DNA of 64,000 bases from an uncultured Clostridia bacterium. Its GTDB lineage: Bacteria > Bacillota > Clostridia > Oscillospirales > Acutalibacteraceae. Shown piece after piece: positions 16,739 to 24,658 of the stretch. Within the stretch, counting starts at the first letter, position 1; every line of letters starts with the position of its first letter. The notes under the pieces were generated by a model. It ran no database searches. It saw only the letters and a list, made by a program, of their open reading frames with translations, and had not been told where the DNA came from. The position numbers and the translations under genes are program-made. The stretch spans positions 83,220 to 147,219 of the forward strand of contig CANQUS010000001.1 in the NCBI GenBank assembly GCA_947627055.1, given 5' to 3'.

Positions 16739-16801
16739 AGACTGGATTAGCGAAAAACGTCGCAGAGAAATACATGATGTCGAATTGGGAGGAGCATAAA
16801 A

Positions 16802-18049
16802 ATGCCTTACGAGTTTGAAGAAGAAATGAACAATATTGTGCATATAAAGGTTATCGGTGTTGGCGGAGGCGGCGGAAATGCTGTTGACCGCATGGTTAAC
16901 GAGGGCGTAAGCTGTGTTGAGTTTATTACCATCAATACAGACCATCAGGCACTCGGCCGCTCCAAGGCAACACAGAAAATTCAAATAGGTGAGAAAATTA
17001 CTCACGGCAAGGGCGCAGGCTCTATGCCCGGTGTAGGTCAAAAAGCTGCTGAGGAGAGCAGAGACGAGATCGCGGACGCTCTCAAGGATACTGACATGGT
17101 GTTCATCACCGCAGGCATGGGCGGCGGTACTGGCACGGGTGCTGCCCCTGTAGTCGCAGAGGTCGCAAGAGAGCTTGGCATCCTTACTATCGGTATTGTT
17201 ACAAAGCCGTTCCAGTTTGAGGGTAAGCGCAGAATGATTCAGGCGGAGCAGGGCATAGCCGCACTCAGAGAGCAGGTGGATTCTCTCGTTGTTATCCCTA
17301 ATGAAAGGCTTAAATATGTAAGCGAAGAGGCTATAACTCTTCAGAACGCTTTTGCGGCTGCCGACGATGTTCTCCGTCAAGGCGTACAGAGTATTTCAGA
17401 TCTTATTCTTCTTCCAGGTATCGTCAACCTTGACTTTGCTGATGTTACAGCAGTAATGAAAGACGCGGGATACGCTCACATGGGTGTCGGCAGAGCATCA
17501 GGCAAGGATAAGGCGAAGGTCGCGGCTACTAATGCTATCTCAAGTCCGCTTCTTGAAACTGCAATAGACGGTGCTAAGGGTGTTATCATCAATATCACAT
17601 CATCACCAGATATTGGCCTTGATGAAATTCAGACTGCTTCAACTATGATAGCTGAGCAGGCTGATGAGGACGCAAATATTATCTGGGGCGCTGCATTCAG
17701 CGACGATATGGAGGACGAGATCAGCGTTACTGTTATCGCTACGGGTTTCCCGACAGCGGAGGATTACGATGTAAAGCCCTCCGGTACTGCTCCCATAAGC
17801 AGTAAGGCTCCATATCAGCTCGGCGCAACACCGGGTGATCCGAGACAAAAGACTGCAGAACCTGTACAGTCCGCACAGCCTGTACAGCAGAGCTTTACTC
17901 AGCCTAAGTCACAGAGGTCTTCCAAGACTACAACACCTGTACAACAGGAAAGGCCGCAAAAACAGCAGAACGCTGCTCAACAATCCTCGGCAACTCCTAA
18001 TGATGACGACGATTCATTCTACGATATAATGTCAATTTTTAACAGATAA
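16802..18049 (+). CDS. ftsZ: Cell division GTPase FtsZ
   Basis: FtsZ polymerises into the Z-ring. The nucleotide-binding tubulin signature [14 protein letters not shown] lies near residue 104, with [13 protein letters not shown] at the N terminus and [11 protein letters not shown] later. A Gln/Pro/Ser-rich linker (about 330-395) ends in an acidic patch and the short tail [12 protein letters not shown]. That tail is a divergent form of the usual conserved C-terminal peptide. The start follows GGGAGGAGC. ftsA is absent from the cluster. A strong terminator follows. Confidence 0.97.
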   Translation: MPYEFEEEMNNIVHIKVIGVGGGGGNAVDRMVNEGVSCVEFITINTDHQALGRSKATQKIQIGEKITHGKGAGSMPGVGQKAAEESRDEIADALKDTDMVFITAGMGGGTGTGAAPVVAEVARELGILTIGIVTKPFQFEGKRRMIQAEQGIAALREQVDSLVVIPNERLKYVSEEAITLQNAFAAADDVLRQGVQSISDLILLPGIVNLDFADVTAVMKDAGYAHMGVGRASGKDKAKVAATNAISSPLLETAIDGAKGVIINITSSPDIGLDEIQTASTMIAEQADEDANIIWGAAFSDDMEDEISVTVIATGFPTAEDYDVKPSGTAPISSKAPYQLGATPGDPRQKTAEPVQSAQPVQQSFTQPKSQRSSKTTTPVQQERPQKQQNAAQQSSATPNDDDDSFYDIMSIFNR

Positions 18050-18060
18050 ATAATTTATGA

Positions 18061-18089
18061 GCCGACGAAGCAATTTCCGTCGGCTTTTT
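18061..18089 (+). terminator. Terminator of the dcw cluster after ftsZ
   Basis: GCCGACG (18061-18067) pairs with CGTCGGC (18078-18084), followed by TTTTT. It closes the cluster 11 bp after the ftsZ stop. Confidence 0.85.
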
Positions 18090-18309
18090 GATTTAATGTA
18101 AATATTTGCGGCGAACCCAAAGATGAAAATATAAAATTAAAAAGTGATAGAAAGAAAACTGCCATTTGAATTTGTAATGAATTAAGATTTATACTTGAAT
18201 CTATGTTTGGGTGATAATAAATATGATTATTCATACTAAAATTTTTGAGAGTTTTTAGTGAACCTTTTTAAGAAGCTCTCTGAATAGGGTGCATGGCAAA
18301 GCCCAAAAC

Positions 18310-18338
18310 TTGACTTTTCAGGAAATTTTGTGTATACT
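18310..18338 (+). promoter_or_regulatory. Sigma-A promoter of the tyrS transcript
   Basis: TTGACT (18310-18315) and TATACT (18333-18338) with a 17-bp spacer lie just upstream of the T-box leader. The stretch from 18090 to here holds no gene. Confidence 0.75.
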
Positions 18339-18361
18339 TATGGCAACATAAATATAACTGA

Positions 18362-18617
18362 TATGATGACGGGAAGAAGTAGTGCGAAACGCTTTCAGTC
18401 AGAGAATCGGCGGTTGGTGAGAGCCGTGTGAAGCAGCGCATGAAATACATCTCCGAGTATCCCCTGTGAAAGTCTGTTTTATAACAGGTCGTGTAGCTTG
18501 GGACGTTTGGCGCACGTTACGTTGCAACGGCTTTGCTGTAAGACCGTTTGACCAGTCAAACGGTGAAAGAGGTGGTACCGCGGTCATTCGCCCTCTGCGT
18601 TTGCAGGGGGCTTTTTT
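18362..18617 (+). promoter_or_regulatory. Tyrosine T-box riboswitch with terminator
   Basis: The leader begins with the Stem I pattern GATGACGGGAAGAAGTAG (from about 18364). A Tyr specifier TAC is readable at 18446-18448 in GAAATACATC. The T-box itself, GAGGTGGTACCGCGG, covers 18069+500 to 18583 (about 18569-18583). The terminator is GCCCTCTGC/GCAGGGGGC at 18590-18611, followed by six T. Uncharged tRNA-Tyr should pair with the specifier and the T-box bulge, form the antiterminator and allow tyrS transcription. Confidence 0.92.
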
Positions 18618-18638
18618 AGGACGAAAGGAAAGAAAAAC

Positions 18639-19865
18639 ATGGGAGTATACGAAGAACTTAAAGAGCGTGGACTTATCGCTCAGACAACTGATGAAGAAGA
18701 AATAAGGAGGCTCGTTAATAACGGAAAAGCGGTATTTTATATTGGCTTTGACCCGACTGCCGACAGCCTTCACGTCGGTCACTTTATGGCGCTTTGCCTG
18801 ATGAAAAGATTGCAGATGGCTGGCAACAAGCCTATTGCGCTTATTGGCGGCGGTACTGCGTTGATAGGCGATCCGACTGGTAAAACAGACATGAGAAAGA
18901 TGATGACAAAGGAAGCTATCGAGCATAACTGCGAGTGCTTCAAAAAGCAGATGAGCCGTTTTATTGAATTTGGTGAGGATAAAGCTATAATAGTAAACAA
19001 TGCCGACTGGCTTCTTGACCTTAATTATGTTGAGCTTTTGCGAGAGGTCGGCGCGCACTTCAGCGTAAACCGTATGCTTGCGGCAGAATGCTACAAGCAG
19101 CGCATGGAGCGCGGGCTTAGCTTCCTTGAGTTCAACTATATGATAATGCAGAGCTATGACTTCTACACACTTTTTAAGAAATACGGCTGCAACCTCCAAT
19201 TCGGCGGTGATGATCAGTGGAGCAATATGCTCGGAGGTACGGAACTTATCCGCAGGAAGCTGGGCAAGGACTCACACGCTATGACCATTAAGCTGCTCCT
19301 TAACTCTGAGGGCAAAAAAATGGGTAAGACGGAAAAGGGTGCTGTATGGCTTTCCCCTGAAAAAACAAGCCCCTACGACTTCTTTCAGTATTGGAGAAAT
19401 GTAAGCGACGACGATGTTATCAAATGTCTAAAAATGCTGACGTTCCTGCCCTTAGATGAGATCAGGGAGCTTGAAAAGCTCGAGGGTCAGGAGCTTAATA
19501 AGGCAAAGGAGATACTTGCTTTTGAGGTGACTAAGCTGATTCACGGTGAGGATGAGGCTAAAAAGGCTCTTGAGGGCGCTCGGGCGCTTTTCGCAAGCGG
19601 GAGCAGTACAGATAATATGCCTCAGACTGAAATCACAAGCGGGGACTTCAGCAATGGTGTATTCGGTATTCTCGATCTGCTTGTCAGGGCAGCTGTTGTT
19701 CCATCTAAGGCTGAGGGCAGACGTGTTATAACTCAGGGTGGACTTTCGATAGACGGAGAAAAGATAACAGACCCGAATTATACGGTAAAGCCTGAGGACT
19801 TTGATAAGGGATATATCGTCATTAAAAAGGGTAAAAAGGTATTTCATAAAATAATTCTTAATTGA
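18639..19865 (+). CDS. tyrS: Tyrosyl-tRNA synthetase
   Basis: A class Ic synthetase that charges tRNA-Tyr. The HIGH-type motif is H45-VGH in [11 protein letters not shown]. The KMSKS-type loop is KMGKT at 227-231. A C-terminal S4-like RNA-binding domain (about 340-408, [15 protein letters not shown]) completes the 408-residue protein. It is the gene served by the T-box leader; the start lies 21 bp past the leader terminator behind GAAAGGAAAG. nusB follows after 12 bp and may be cotranscribed. Confidence 0.97.
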   Translation: MGVYEELKERGLIAQTTDEEEIRRLVNNGKAVFYIGFDPTADSLHVGHFMALCLMKRLQMAGNKPIALIGGGTALIGDPTGKTDMRKMMTKEAIEHNCECFKKQMSRFIEFGEDKAIIVNNADWLLDLNYVELLREVGAHFSVNRMLAAECYKQRMERGLSFLEFNYMIMQSYDFYTLFKKYGCNLQFGGDDQWSNMLGGTELIRRKLGKDSHAMTIKLLLNSEGKKMGKTEKGAVWLSPEKTSPYDFFQYWRNVSDDDVIKCLKMLTFLPLDEIRELEKLEGQELNKAKEILAFEVTKLIHGEDEAKKALEGARALFASGSSTDNMPQTEITSGDFSNGVFGILDLLVRAAVVPSKAEGRRVITQGGLSIDGEKITDPNYTVKPEDFDKGYIVIKKGKKVFHKIILN

Positions 19866-19877
19866 GGAAACAACGAT

Positions 19878-20321
19878 ATGGAAAATAACAGCGAGATGAA
19901 TAAAATCTCACATAGACGTAAGGAACGTGAGGAAGCGTTTCTATTGGTCTTTGAGCGTATGTTTAAGGATGATGAAGTTGACGAGGTGTTCGAGAGTGCG
20001 GTCGATGCCCGCGATGCCGAGATAAGCAATTTCACGAAAATCCTTGTGAACGGTGTTTACAATAATATTGAGACTATTGACGCGGAAATTGAAAAAAACT
20101 TGAAGTCATGGAAGAAAAACAGGATCTCTCGTGTCGTTTTAACACTACTTAGGATAGCTGTATATGAAATATTGTTTATGGATAATATACCGATGAGTGT
20201 TTCTATAAGCGAATCAGTGCAGCTTTGCAAAAAGTACGCAAGCGATAAGGACGCCTCGTTCTTGAACGGAGTCCTCGGCAGTGTTGCACGCTCACATGAG
20301 AAAAAGAACGGTGAGGAATAA
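19878..20321 (+). CDS. nusB: Transcription antitermination factor NusB
   Basis: NusB binds boxA RNA with NusE (ribosomal protein S10) and supports rRNA antitermination. The all-helical 147-residue protein has the typical REEAFLLVFERMF opening, the WKKNRISRVVLTLLRIAVYEILF central helix region and the closing KKYASDKDASFLNGVLG. The start follows GAGGAAACAAC. Its stop codon abuts the next ATG. Confidence 0.9.
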   Translation: MENNSEMNKISHRRKEREEAFLLVFERMFKDDEVDEVFESAVDARDAEISNFTKILVNGVYNNIETIDAEIEKNLKSWKKNRISRVVLTLLRIAVYEILFMDNIPMSVSISESVQLCKKYASDKDASFLNGVLGSVARSHEKKNGEE

Positions 20322-21260
20322 ATGATTACTCTGGGTATAGATACGAGCAACTATACGACATCGGTTTCACTGTATGACGGAGAGCGGATCATCAAAAATT
20401 CAAAAAAGCTTTTGCCCGTAAAGGGCGGCGCGAGAGGTCTGCGTCAGAGCGATGCTGTATTTCACCATACCAATCAGCTTGCGAATGTTTTTGACGATGC
20501 GATTGACGGATTTGACGGCAGAATCGGCGCTATAGCCGTTTCATCAAGACCGCGTGATGTTGACGGCTCATATATGCCCTGCTTTATGGTCGGAGTTAAT
20601 GCCGCGAGGCTGTTGTCATCAGTGCTGTCAGTTCCGCTCTATACTGTTTCGCATCAGGCGGGTCATATAGCCGCGGCGCTTTATTCCGCCGGAAAGTTGG
20701 ATCTGATAAACAGCAGGTTTATAGCATTTCATGTTTCCGGCGGCACGACAGAGGCTTTGCTTGTCGAGAAGGGCTCTGAGTATCCTTTTGACATTAGTAT
20801 AATAGCAAAAACGCTCGATCTTAACGCGGGTCAGCTTGTTGACAGAGTGGGCTTAATGCTCGGACTTCATTTTCCTTGCGGAGCGGAGCTTGAAAAGTTG
20901 GCGTTAAAGTACGAAGGAACATTGACGGCGCGAGCGACGCTGAAAGGCGCAGACTGCTGCCTTTCGGGTGTGGAAAATATTTGCGCCCGTATGCTCGCTG
21001 ATGGCGCCGCATCGGAAAAGGTCGCTTATGCCTGCCTTATGAATATCAGACAGACGCTCGACAGTATGTGTGACGTTCTTACTGAAAAATACGGCGATCT
21101 GCCTCTCGTGTTTGCGGGAGGAGTTATGTCGAACTCACTTATTCGTAAATATTTTATGGCAAAATACGGCGCGTATTTTGCCGAGCCTGCGTTTTCGAGC
21201 GACAATGCTGCCGGTACGGCGATACTTGCAAGCCTGCTCAGCAAAAAGGAGGAAGTGTGA
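20322..21260 (+). CDS. TsaD/Kae1-like (peptidase M22 family) paralogue
   Basis: An ASKHA-fold protein of 312 residues. It starts MITLGIDTSNYTTSVSLYDG and keeps the metal-binding HxxxH motif as HQAGH and the nucleotide loop HVSGGTTEAL. It is shorter than true TsaD (about 340) and diverged in between, for instance in the AVSSRPRDVDGSYMPCF region. Such second Kae1-like genes are found between nusB and xseA-type genes in Clostridia. Whether it acts in t6A synthesis is unknown. It starts directly at the nusB stop and overlaps xseA by one base (TGATG), so the cluster is translationally coupled. Confidence 0.8.
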   Translation: MITLGIDTSNYTTSVSLYDGERIIKNSKKLLPVKGGARGLRQSDAVFHHTNQLANVFDDAIDGFDGRIGAIAVSSRPRDVDGSYMPCFMVGVNAARLLSSVLSVPLYTVSHQAGHIAAALYSAGKLDLINSRFIAFHVSGGTTEALLVEKGSEYPFDISIIAKTLDLNAGQLVDRVGLMLGLHFPCGAELEKLALKYEGTLTARATLKGADCCLSGVENICARMLADGAASEKVAYACLMNIRQTLDSMCDVLTEKYGDLPLVFAGGVMSNSLIRKYFMAKYGAYFAEPAFSSDNAAGTAILASLLSKKEEV

Positions 21261-22486
21261 TGGCGGGAGTTTCCGTTATAACTGTTTCCCAGCTCAACTT
21301 TTATATAAAGTCACTGCTTGATGAAAATACCGTTTTGCGTGAGGTATATATATCAGGCGAGATCTCAAATCTAACTGACCATTATCGTTCAGGACACATA
21401 TACCTTTCTCTAAAGGATGATAAGGCAGTCGTGCGAGCCGTTATGTTCGCGGGCAACGCGAAAAGACTGCGCTTTAAACCCGAAGAGGGTATGAAGGTCA
21501 TAGCCCGTGGAAGGGTTTCCGTTTATGAGGCGACAGGACAGTATCAGCTTTATATTGAGGATATGCAGCCGGATGGCATAGGCGCGCTCAACCTTGCATA
21601 TGAGCAGCTTAAACGAAGGCTTGCGGAAGAGGGACTGTTCAGCGATGAAAGAAAAAAGCCGATACCAAAGTTTCCAAACAGGATAGGAGTTATAACCTCA
21701 CCGACGGGAGCGGCTGTTCAGGATATACTCAACATATTAGGCAGGCGCTATCCGATATCCGAGGTGGTTTTTTGTCCTGTGCTTGTACAGGGCGAGGGAG
21801 CGCCCGCACAGCTGATAGACGCTGTTCGGAGGTTTAACAGGGCGAATGCTGCCGATGTTATAATTATCGGCAGGGGAGGAGGCTCCATAGAGGATTTATG
21901 GGCGTTTAATGACGAGGGTCTTGCAAGAGCGATCGCCGCTTCAGATATTCCTATTATTTCTGCCGTAGGACATGAAACCGACTTTACCATATGCGACTTT
22001 GTTTCCGACCTGCGCGCACCGACTCCGTCTGCTGCGGCGGAGCTTGCAACGCCGAACCGTTCCGAGCTTTTGGCGTATTTTAAGAGTATAAGCTCCTCTC
22101 TCCCGTCAATAATGCAAAGACGCATAGATTTATACCGTCAGGAGCTTGATAGCCTGACATCCTCGAAAATACTATCTTCACCGACAGAATACATTAACGT
22201 ACGCAAGAGTGAGCTTGACGTACTTTATGCGGATATGACGAGAGCTTTCACCAATATTGTTTTGGAAAAGCGTTACAGGCTTATGTCCCTCGCGTCAAAG
22301 CTTGAAACGCTGAGTCCGATGGCTGTATTGTCGAGGGGATACAGTATAACTGAAAACAAAAACGGAGTTGTAAGAAATGCCGCTTCGCTAAAAAAGGGCG
22401 ACAGAGTTGACGTGATATTCGAGGACGGAAAAGTATTGTGCGAGGTAAAGGCAGTTTCAATAAAGGACAGTGCCGATGACGAATGA
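21260..22486 (+). CDS. xseA: Exodeoxyribonuclease VII large subunit
   Basis: XseA with XseB forms ExoVII, which degrades single-stranded DNA from both ends. The 408-residue protein has the N-terminal OB-fold (YISGEISNLTDHYRSGHIYLSL) and the catalytic domain with GVITSPTGAAVQDIL, IIGRGGGSIEDLWAFN and AVGHETDFTICDFV. The C-terminal coiled-coil follows. The ATG at 21260 follows AAAGGAGGAAG and overlaps the preceding stop. Confidence 0.95.
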   Translation: MAGVSVITVSQLNFYIKSLLDENTVLREVYISGEISNLTDHYRSGHIYLSLKDDKAVVRAVMFAGNAKRLRFKPEEGMKVIARGRVSVYEATGQYQLYIEDMQPDGIGALNLAYEQLKRRLAEEGLFSDERKKPIPKFPNRIGVITSPTGAAVQDILNILGRRYPISEVVFCPVLVQGEGAPAQLIDAVRRFNRANAADVIIIGRGGGSIEDLWAFNDEGLARAIAASDIPIISAVGHETDFTICDFVSDLRAPTPSAAAELATPNRSELLAYFKSISSSLPSIMQRRIDLYRQELDSLTSSKILSSPTEYINVRKSELDVLYADMTRAFTNIVLEKRYRLMSLASKLETLSPMAVLSRGYSITENKNGVVRNAASLKKGDRVDVIFEDGKVLCEVKAVSIKDSADDE

Positions 22487-22499
22487 AAGGATGATTTTT

Positions 22500-22718
22500 A
22501 TGAAAAAAGCATCATATGAGACGAATATAACAAAGCTGCGTGAAATCGTTGAAAAGCTTGAGAGCGGAGATGCAAGCCTTGAGGAGTCGTTAAAGCTGTT
22601 TGAACAGGGCATAAAGCTGTCAACCTCCTGCTATGAAACTCTTAAAAAGGCCGAACAAAGGATAACGGAGCTTTCCGAGATCGAAAAGGAGCATGACAGC
22701 GATGGCGATAATGAATGA
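22500..22718 (+). CDS. xseB: Exodeoxyribonuclease VII small subunit
   Basis: A 72-residue helical-hairpin partner of XseA, with the family core LREIVEKLESGDASLEESLKLF. The ATG at 22500 is spaced 8 bp from AAAGGA; the in-frame ATG at 22491 is too close. It lies 13 bp behind xseA, and its end overlaps ispA by 17 bp. Confidence 0.92.
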   Translation: MKKASYETNITKLREIVEKLESGDASLEESLKLFEQGIKLSTSCYETLKKAEQRITELSEIEKEHDSDGDNE

Positions 22719-23583
22719 ATATTCCGATATGATAGAGAAAGCACTGTCAGAGTTCCTTGTGAAGGATAAGGATATAGGTGGTCTTGTTAAGTCCATAGAA
22801 TACAGCCTTATGGCTGGCGGAAAGCGAGTGCGTCCTAAGCTGGTGCTTGAGTTTTGCCGAGCCTGCGGGGGAGAGCCCGAGAATGCGCTCGATTTTGCCT
22901 GTGCTGTCGAGATGATCCATACCTATTCGCTAATACATGACGATCTGCCCTGTATGGACAATGACGATATGCGTCGAGGAAAGCCCTCGAATCATTGCGC
23001 GTTCGGTGAAGATACTGCGCTGCTGGCGGGGGACGCGCTTCTGACGCTTGCGTTTGAGACGGTGCTTTCGGAAAATGCTGTGCGTGCGACATCGCCTGAT
23101 TCCGTCGCGAGGGCAGGCAGGCTTCTTGCAAATTTCGCAGGCGTTCAGGGAATGGTTGGAGGTCAGTTTATCGATCTCAGCATAGAGGGAAAAAAGGTTG
23201 AATCCGATATTCTTGAGAAGATGTATGGAAAGAAAACAGGCGCGTTGCTCAAGGCGTCGTGTATGCTCGGATGTATCGCTGCGAATGCTGACGTGGAAAA
23301 GATAAGGGCTGCTGAGATCTTCGGCGGGAAAATAGGTCTTGTTTTTCAAATAATTGACGATGTGCTTGATGTAGTTTCAACGACAGATATTCTTGGAAAG
23401 CCCGTATTAAGTGATGAGCAGAACGAAAAAACGACCTTTATGTCACTGTATGGTGAGGAAAAATGCAGAGAAATCGCCGCTGTACTGACTGATGAGGCTT
23501 TGACAGCCCTTGATGTTTTTGGGACGGATAAGTCGGTCGGGCTCAGGGATTTTGCCGTAGAGCTTTTAAACCGTAAAAAATGA
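22702..23583 (+). CDS. ispA: Polyprenyl (farnesyl/geranylgeranyl) diphosphate synthase
   Basis: The enzyme condenses isopentenyl diphosphate with allylic primers. Both aspartate-rich motifs are present: first DDLPCMDND near residue 82, second DDVLD near residue 221. The GGKRVRP motif lies at about 37-43. The two-residue insertion CM in the first motif and the 293-residue length match bacterial FPP synthases. The ATG at 22702 gives the best spacing to AAGGAG. In many Clostridia dxs follows; here an IS3 element follows 45 bp after the stop. Confidence 0.93.
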   Translation: MAIMNEYSDMIEKALSEFLVKDKDIGGLVKSIEYSLMAGGKRVRPKLVLEFCRACGGEPENALDFACAVEMIHTYSLIHDDLPCMDNDDMRRGKPSNHCAFGEDTALLAGDALLTLAFETVLSENAVRATSPDSVARAGRLLANFAGVQGMVGGQFIDLSIEGKKVESDILEKMYGKKTGALLKASCMLGCIAANADVEKIRAAEIFGGKIGLVFQIIDDVLDVVSTTDILGKPVLSDEQNEKTTFMSLYGEEKCREIAAVLTDEALTALDVFGTDKSVGLRDFAVELLNRKK

Positions 23584-23649
23584 TATTATACTTCGGGATG
23601 TGTCAATTACTGCACAGCCCCGTAAAAAGTAGACAATAGAAAAAAGAGA

Positions 23650-23686
23650 CCTCCTATGGTATAATTAAAGAAGCAACCATAGGAGG
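23650..23686 (+). promoter_or_regulatory. Inverted repeat sequestering the orfA ribosome binding site
   Basis: CCTCCTATGGT (23650-23660) and ACCATAGGAGG (23676-23686) are perfectly complementary. The right arm contains the orfA Shine-Dalgarno sequence (AGGAGG). A perfect TATAAT (23660-23665) lies in the loop. Transcripts entering from ispA would fold and hide the RBS; transcripts starting from the loop promoter would lack the left arm. Confidence 0.7.
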
Positions 23687-23693
23687 TTTTAAT

Positions 23694-24044
23694 ATGTCGA
23701 AAAAATATCAAAACATTAAACAGTATGAAAACATGATATTAGAGTTAAAAAGCCAAGGATCCACACACAGAGAAATCGGAGAAAAACTAGGGCTTAGATA
23801 TATACAAGTAAAAAAATGTGTAGAACGATATAACAAAAGGCAACGCATGATAAAAGCAGGAAAAGAACTACACAGAAGAGGACGTCCAAGTACAAAAGAA
23901 GGAGAACTGCCACCGTCAATCCAGCGGTTGGACAAGCTTGCACAAATGCGATATGTGTTAGCAAGTAAAGAAAGATATATCAAAAGATTGGAAATGGAAA
24001 ATGAACTGATGAGGGATTTTCTCTCGCTCACAGAAAGGAAGTGA
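23694..24044 (+). CDS. IS3-family transposase OrfA
   Basis: A 116-residue DNA-binding protein with an N-terminal helix-turn-helix (STHREIGEKLGLRYIQVKKCVERY) and a C-terminal leucine-zipper-like segment (YIKRLEMENELMRDFL). This is the usual OrfA layout of the IS3/IS150 group. It binds the terminal repeats and is normally fused to OrfB by -1 frameshifting. OrfB here starts one frame back, as expected, but an in-frame TAA at 24050-24052 would stop a fusion protein. Translation starts behind an RBS held in the hairpin just upstream. Confidence 0.85.
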   Translation: MSKKYQNIKQYENMILELKSQGSTHREIGEKLGLRYIQVKKCVERYNKRQRMIKAGKELHRRGRPSTKEGELPPSIQRLDKLAQMRYVLASKERYIKRLEMENELMRDFLSLTERK

Positions 24045-24052
24045 AGCCATAA

Positions 24053-24355
24053 ATCAAATATCAGATTATCGAAAAACATAAAGACCAATACAGCATAAGC
24101 GAAATGAGCAGGTTCTTTGGAGTATCAAGAAGCGTATATTACAAATACCTTAAGAGGAAAGATATTCCTGCAAAGGATTTGTATTTTGCAAATAAAATAG
24201 CGGAATGTCAAGTTGAAAGTCATAGAACCTATGGATATCGCAGAGTTCATATTTGGTTGCAAAGAGAAAAAATATATTGTTATCCTAAAACAGTTCTGCG
24301 AGTAATGCAAAAATATAATTTGTTATCGGTAGTAAGAAGAAAGAAATTTCACTAG
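24053..24355 (+). pseudogene. Truncated IS3-family transposase OrfB, DDE domain missing
   Basis: The frame opens with KYQIIEKHKDQYSISEMSRFF-type sequence and continues through FGVSRSVYYKYL and HRTYGYRRVHIWLQ, the helical domain found ahead of the integrase core in IS3 OrfB. It ends after VVRRKKFH, one base before the right inverted repeat. The whole rve/DDE catalytic core (about 150 residues) is absent, so the element cannot move by itself. The first ATG is at 24104; upstream homology reaches back to a TAA at 24050. Confidence 0.8.
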
Positions 24356-24516
24356 CCCCTTTTTGTACTGTCTACACAAATTGGTGTGGTTCAATACAGG
24401 AACGCATCCCTATTTTTTAAAAAATTTCGGTCTTGGCTTTTGAATTTATATATTAAAGTATCCCGCGAAAGCAAATTTAACTTTTTAATTATCTTGTATT
24501 TCTTTACATTATATGA

Positions 24517-24542
24517 TACTATTTTATGTAATATAAATAGTA
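24517..24542. promoter_or_regulatory. Inverted repeat upstream of the DUF1538-PII pair
   Basis: TACTATTT (24517-24524) and AAATAGTA (24535-24542) are perfect inverted arms with a 10-bp spacer. A weak promoter (TTGTAT at 24494-24499, TACTAT at 24517-24522, 17 bp apart) overlaps the left arm. This could be an operator. Nothing else is visible between the IS element and the gene. Confidence 0.35.
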
Positions 24543-24658
24543 AGCTCTTAGTAATATAGCGGAAATTTTTTACATTAACTTAGGAAAGGGGAAATTTGTT
24601 AGCAGATAAAAGAAAGTGTGTATTGCGGCATACTTTGTTGCGGGAGGGAGAGATTTTT

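Larger units (their letters stand above)
23629..24375 (+). mobile_element. Internally deleted IS3-family insertion sequence
   Basis: Imperfect terminal inverted repeats bound the element. The left end, GTAGACAATAGAAAAAAGAG at 23629-23648, and the complement of the right end, 24356-24375, agree at 16 of 20 positions. Inside are orfA and the start of orfB in the -1 frame. The total of about 747 bp is well short of a normal IS3 element (about 1.2-1.5 kb), because the catalytic DDE part of orfB is missing. No clear target duplication was seen. Confidence 0.75.
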
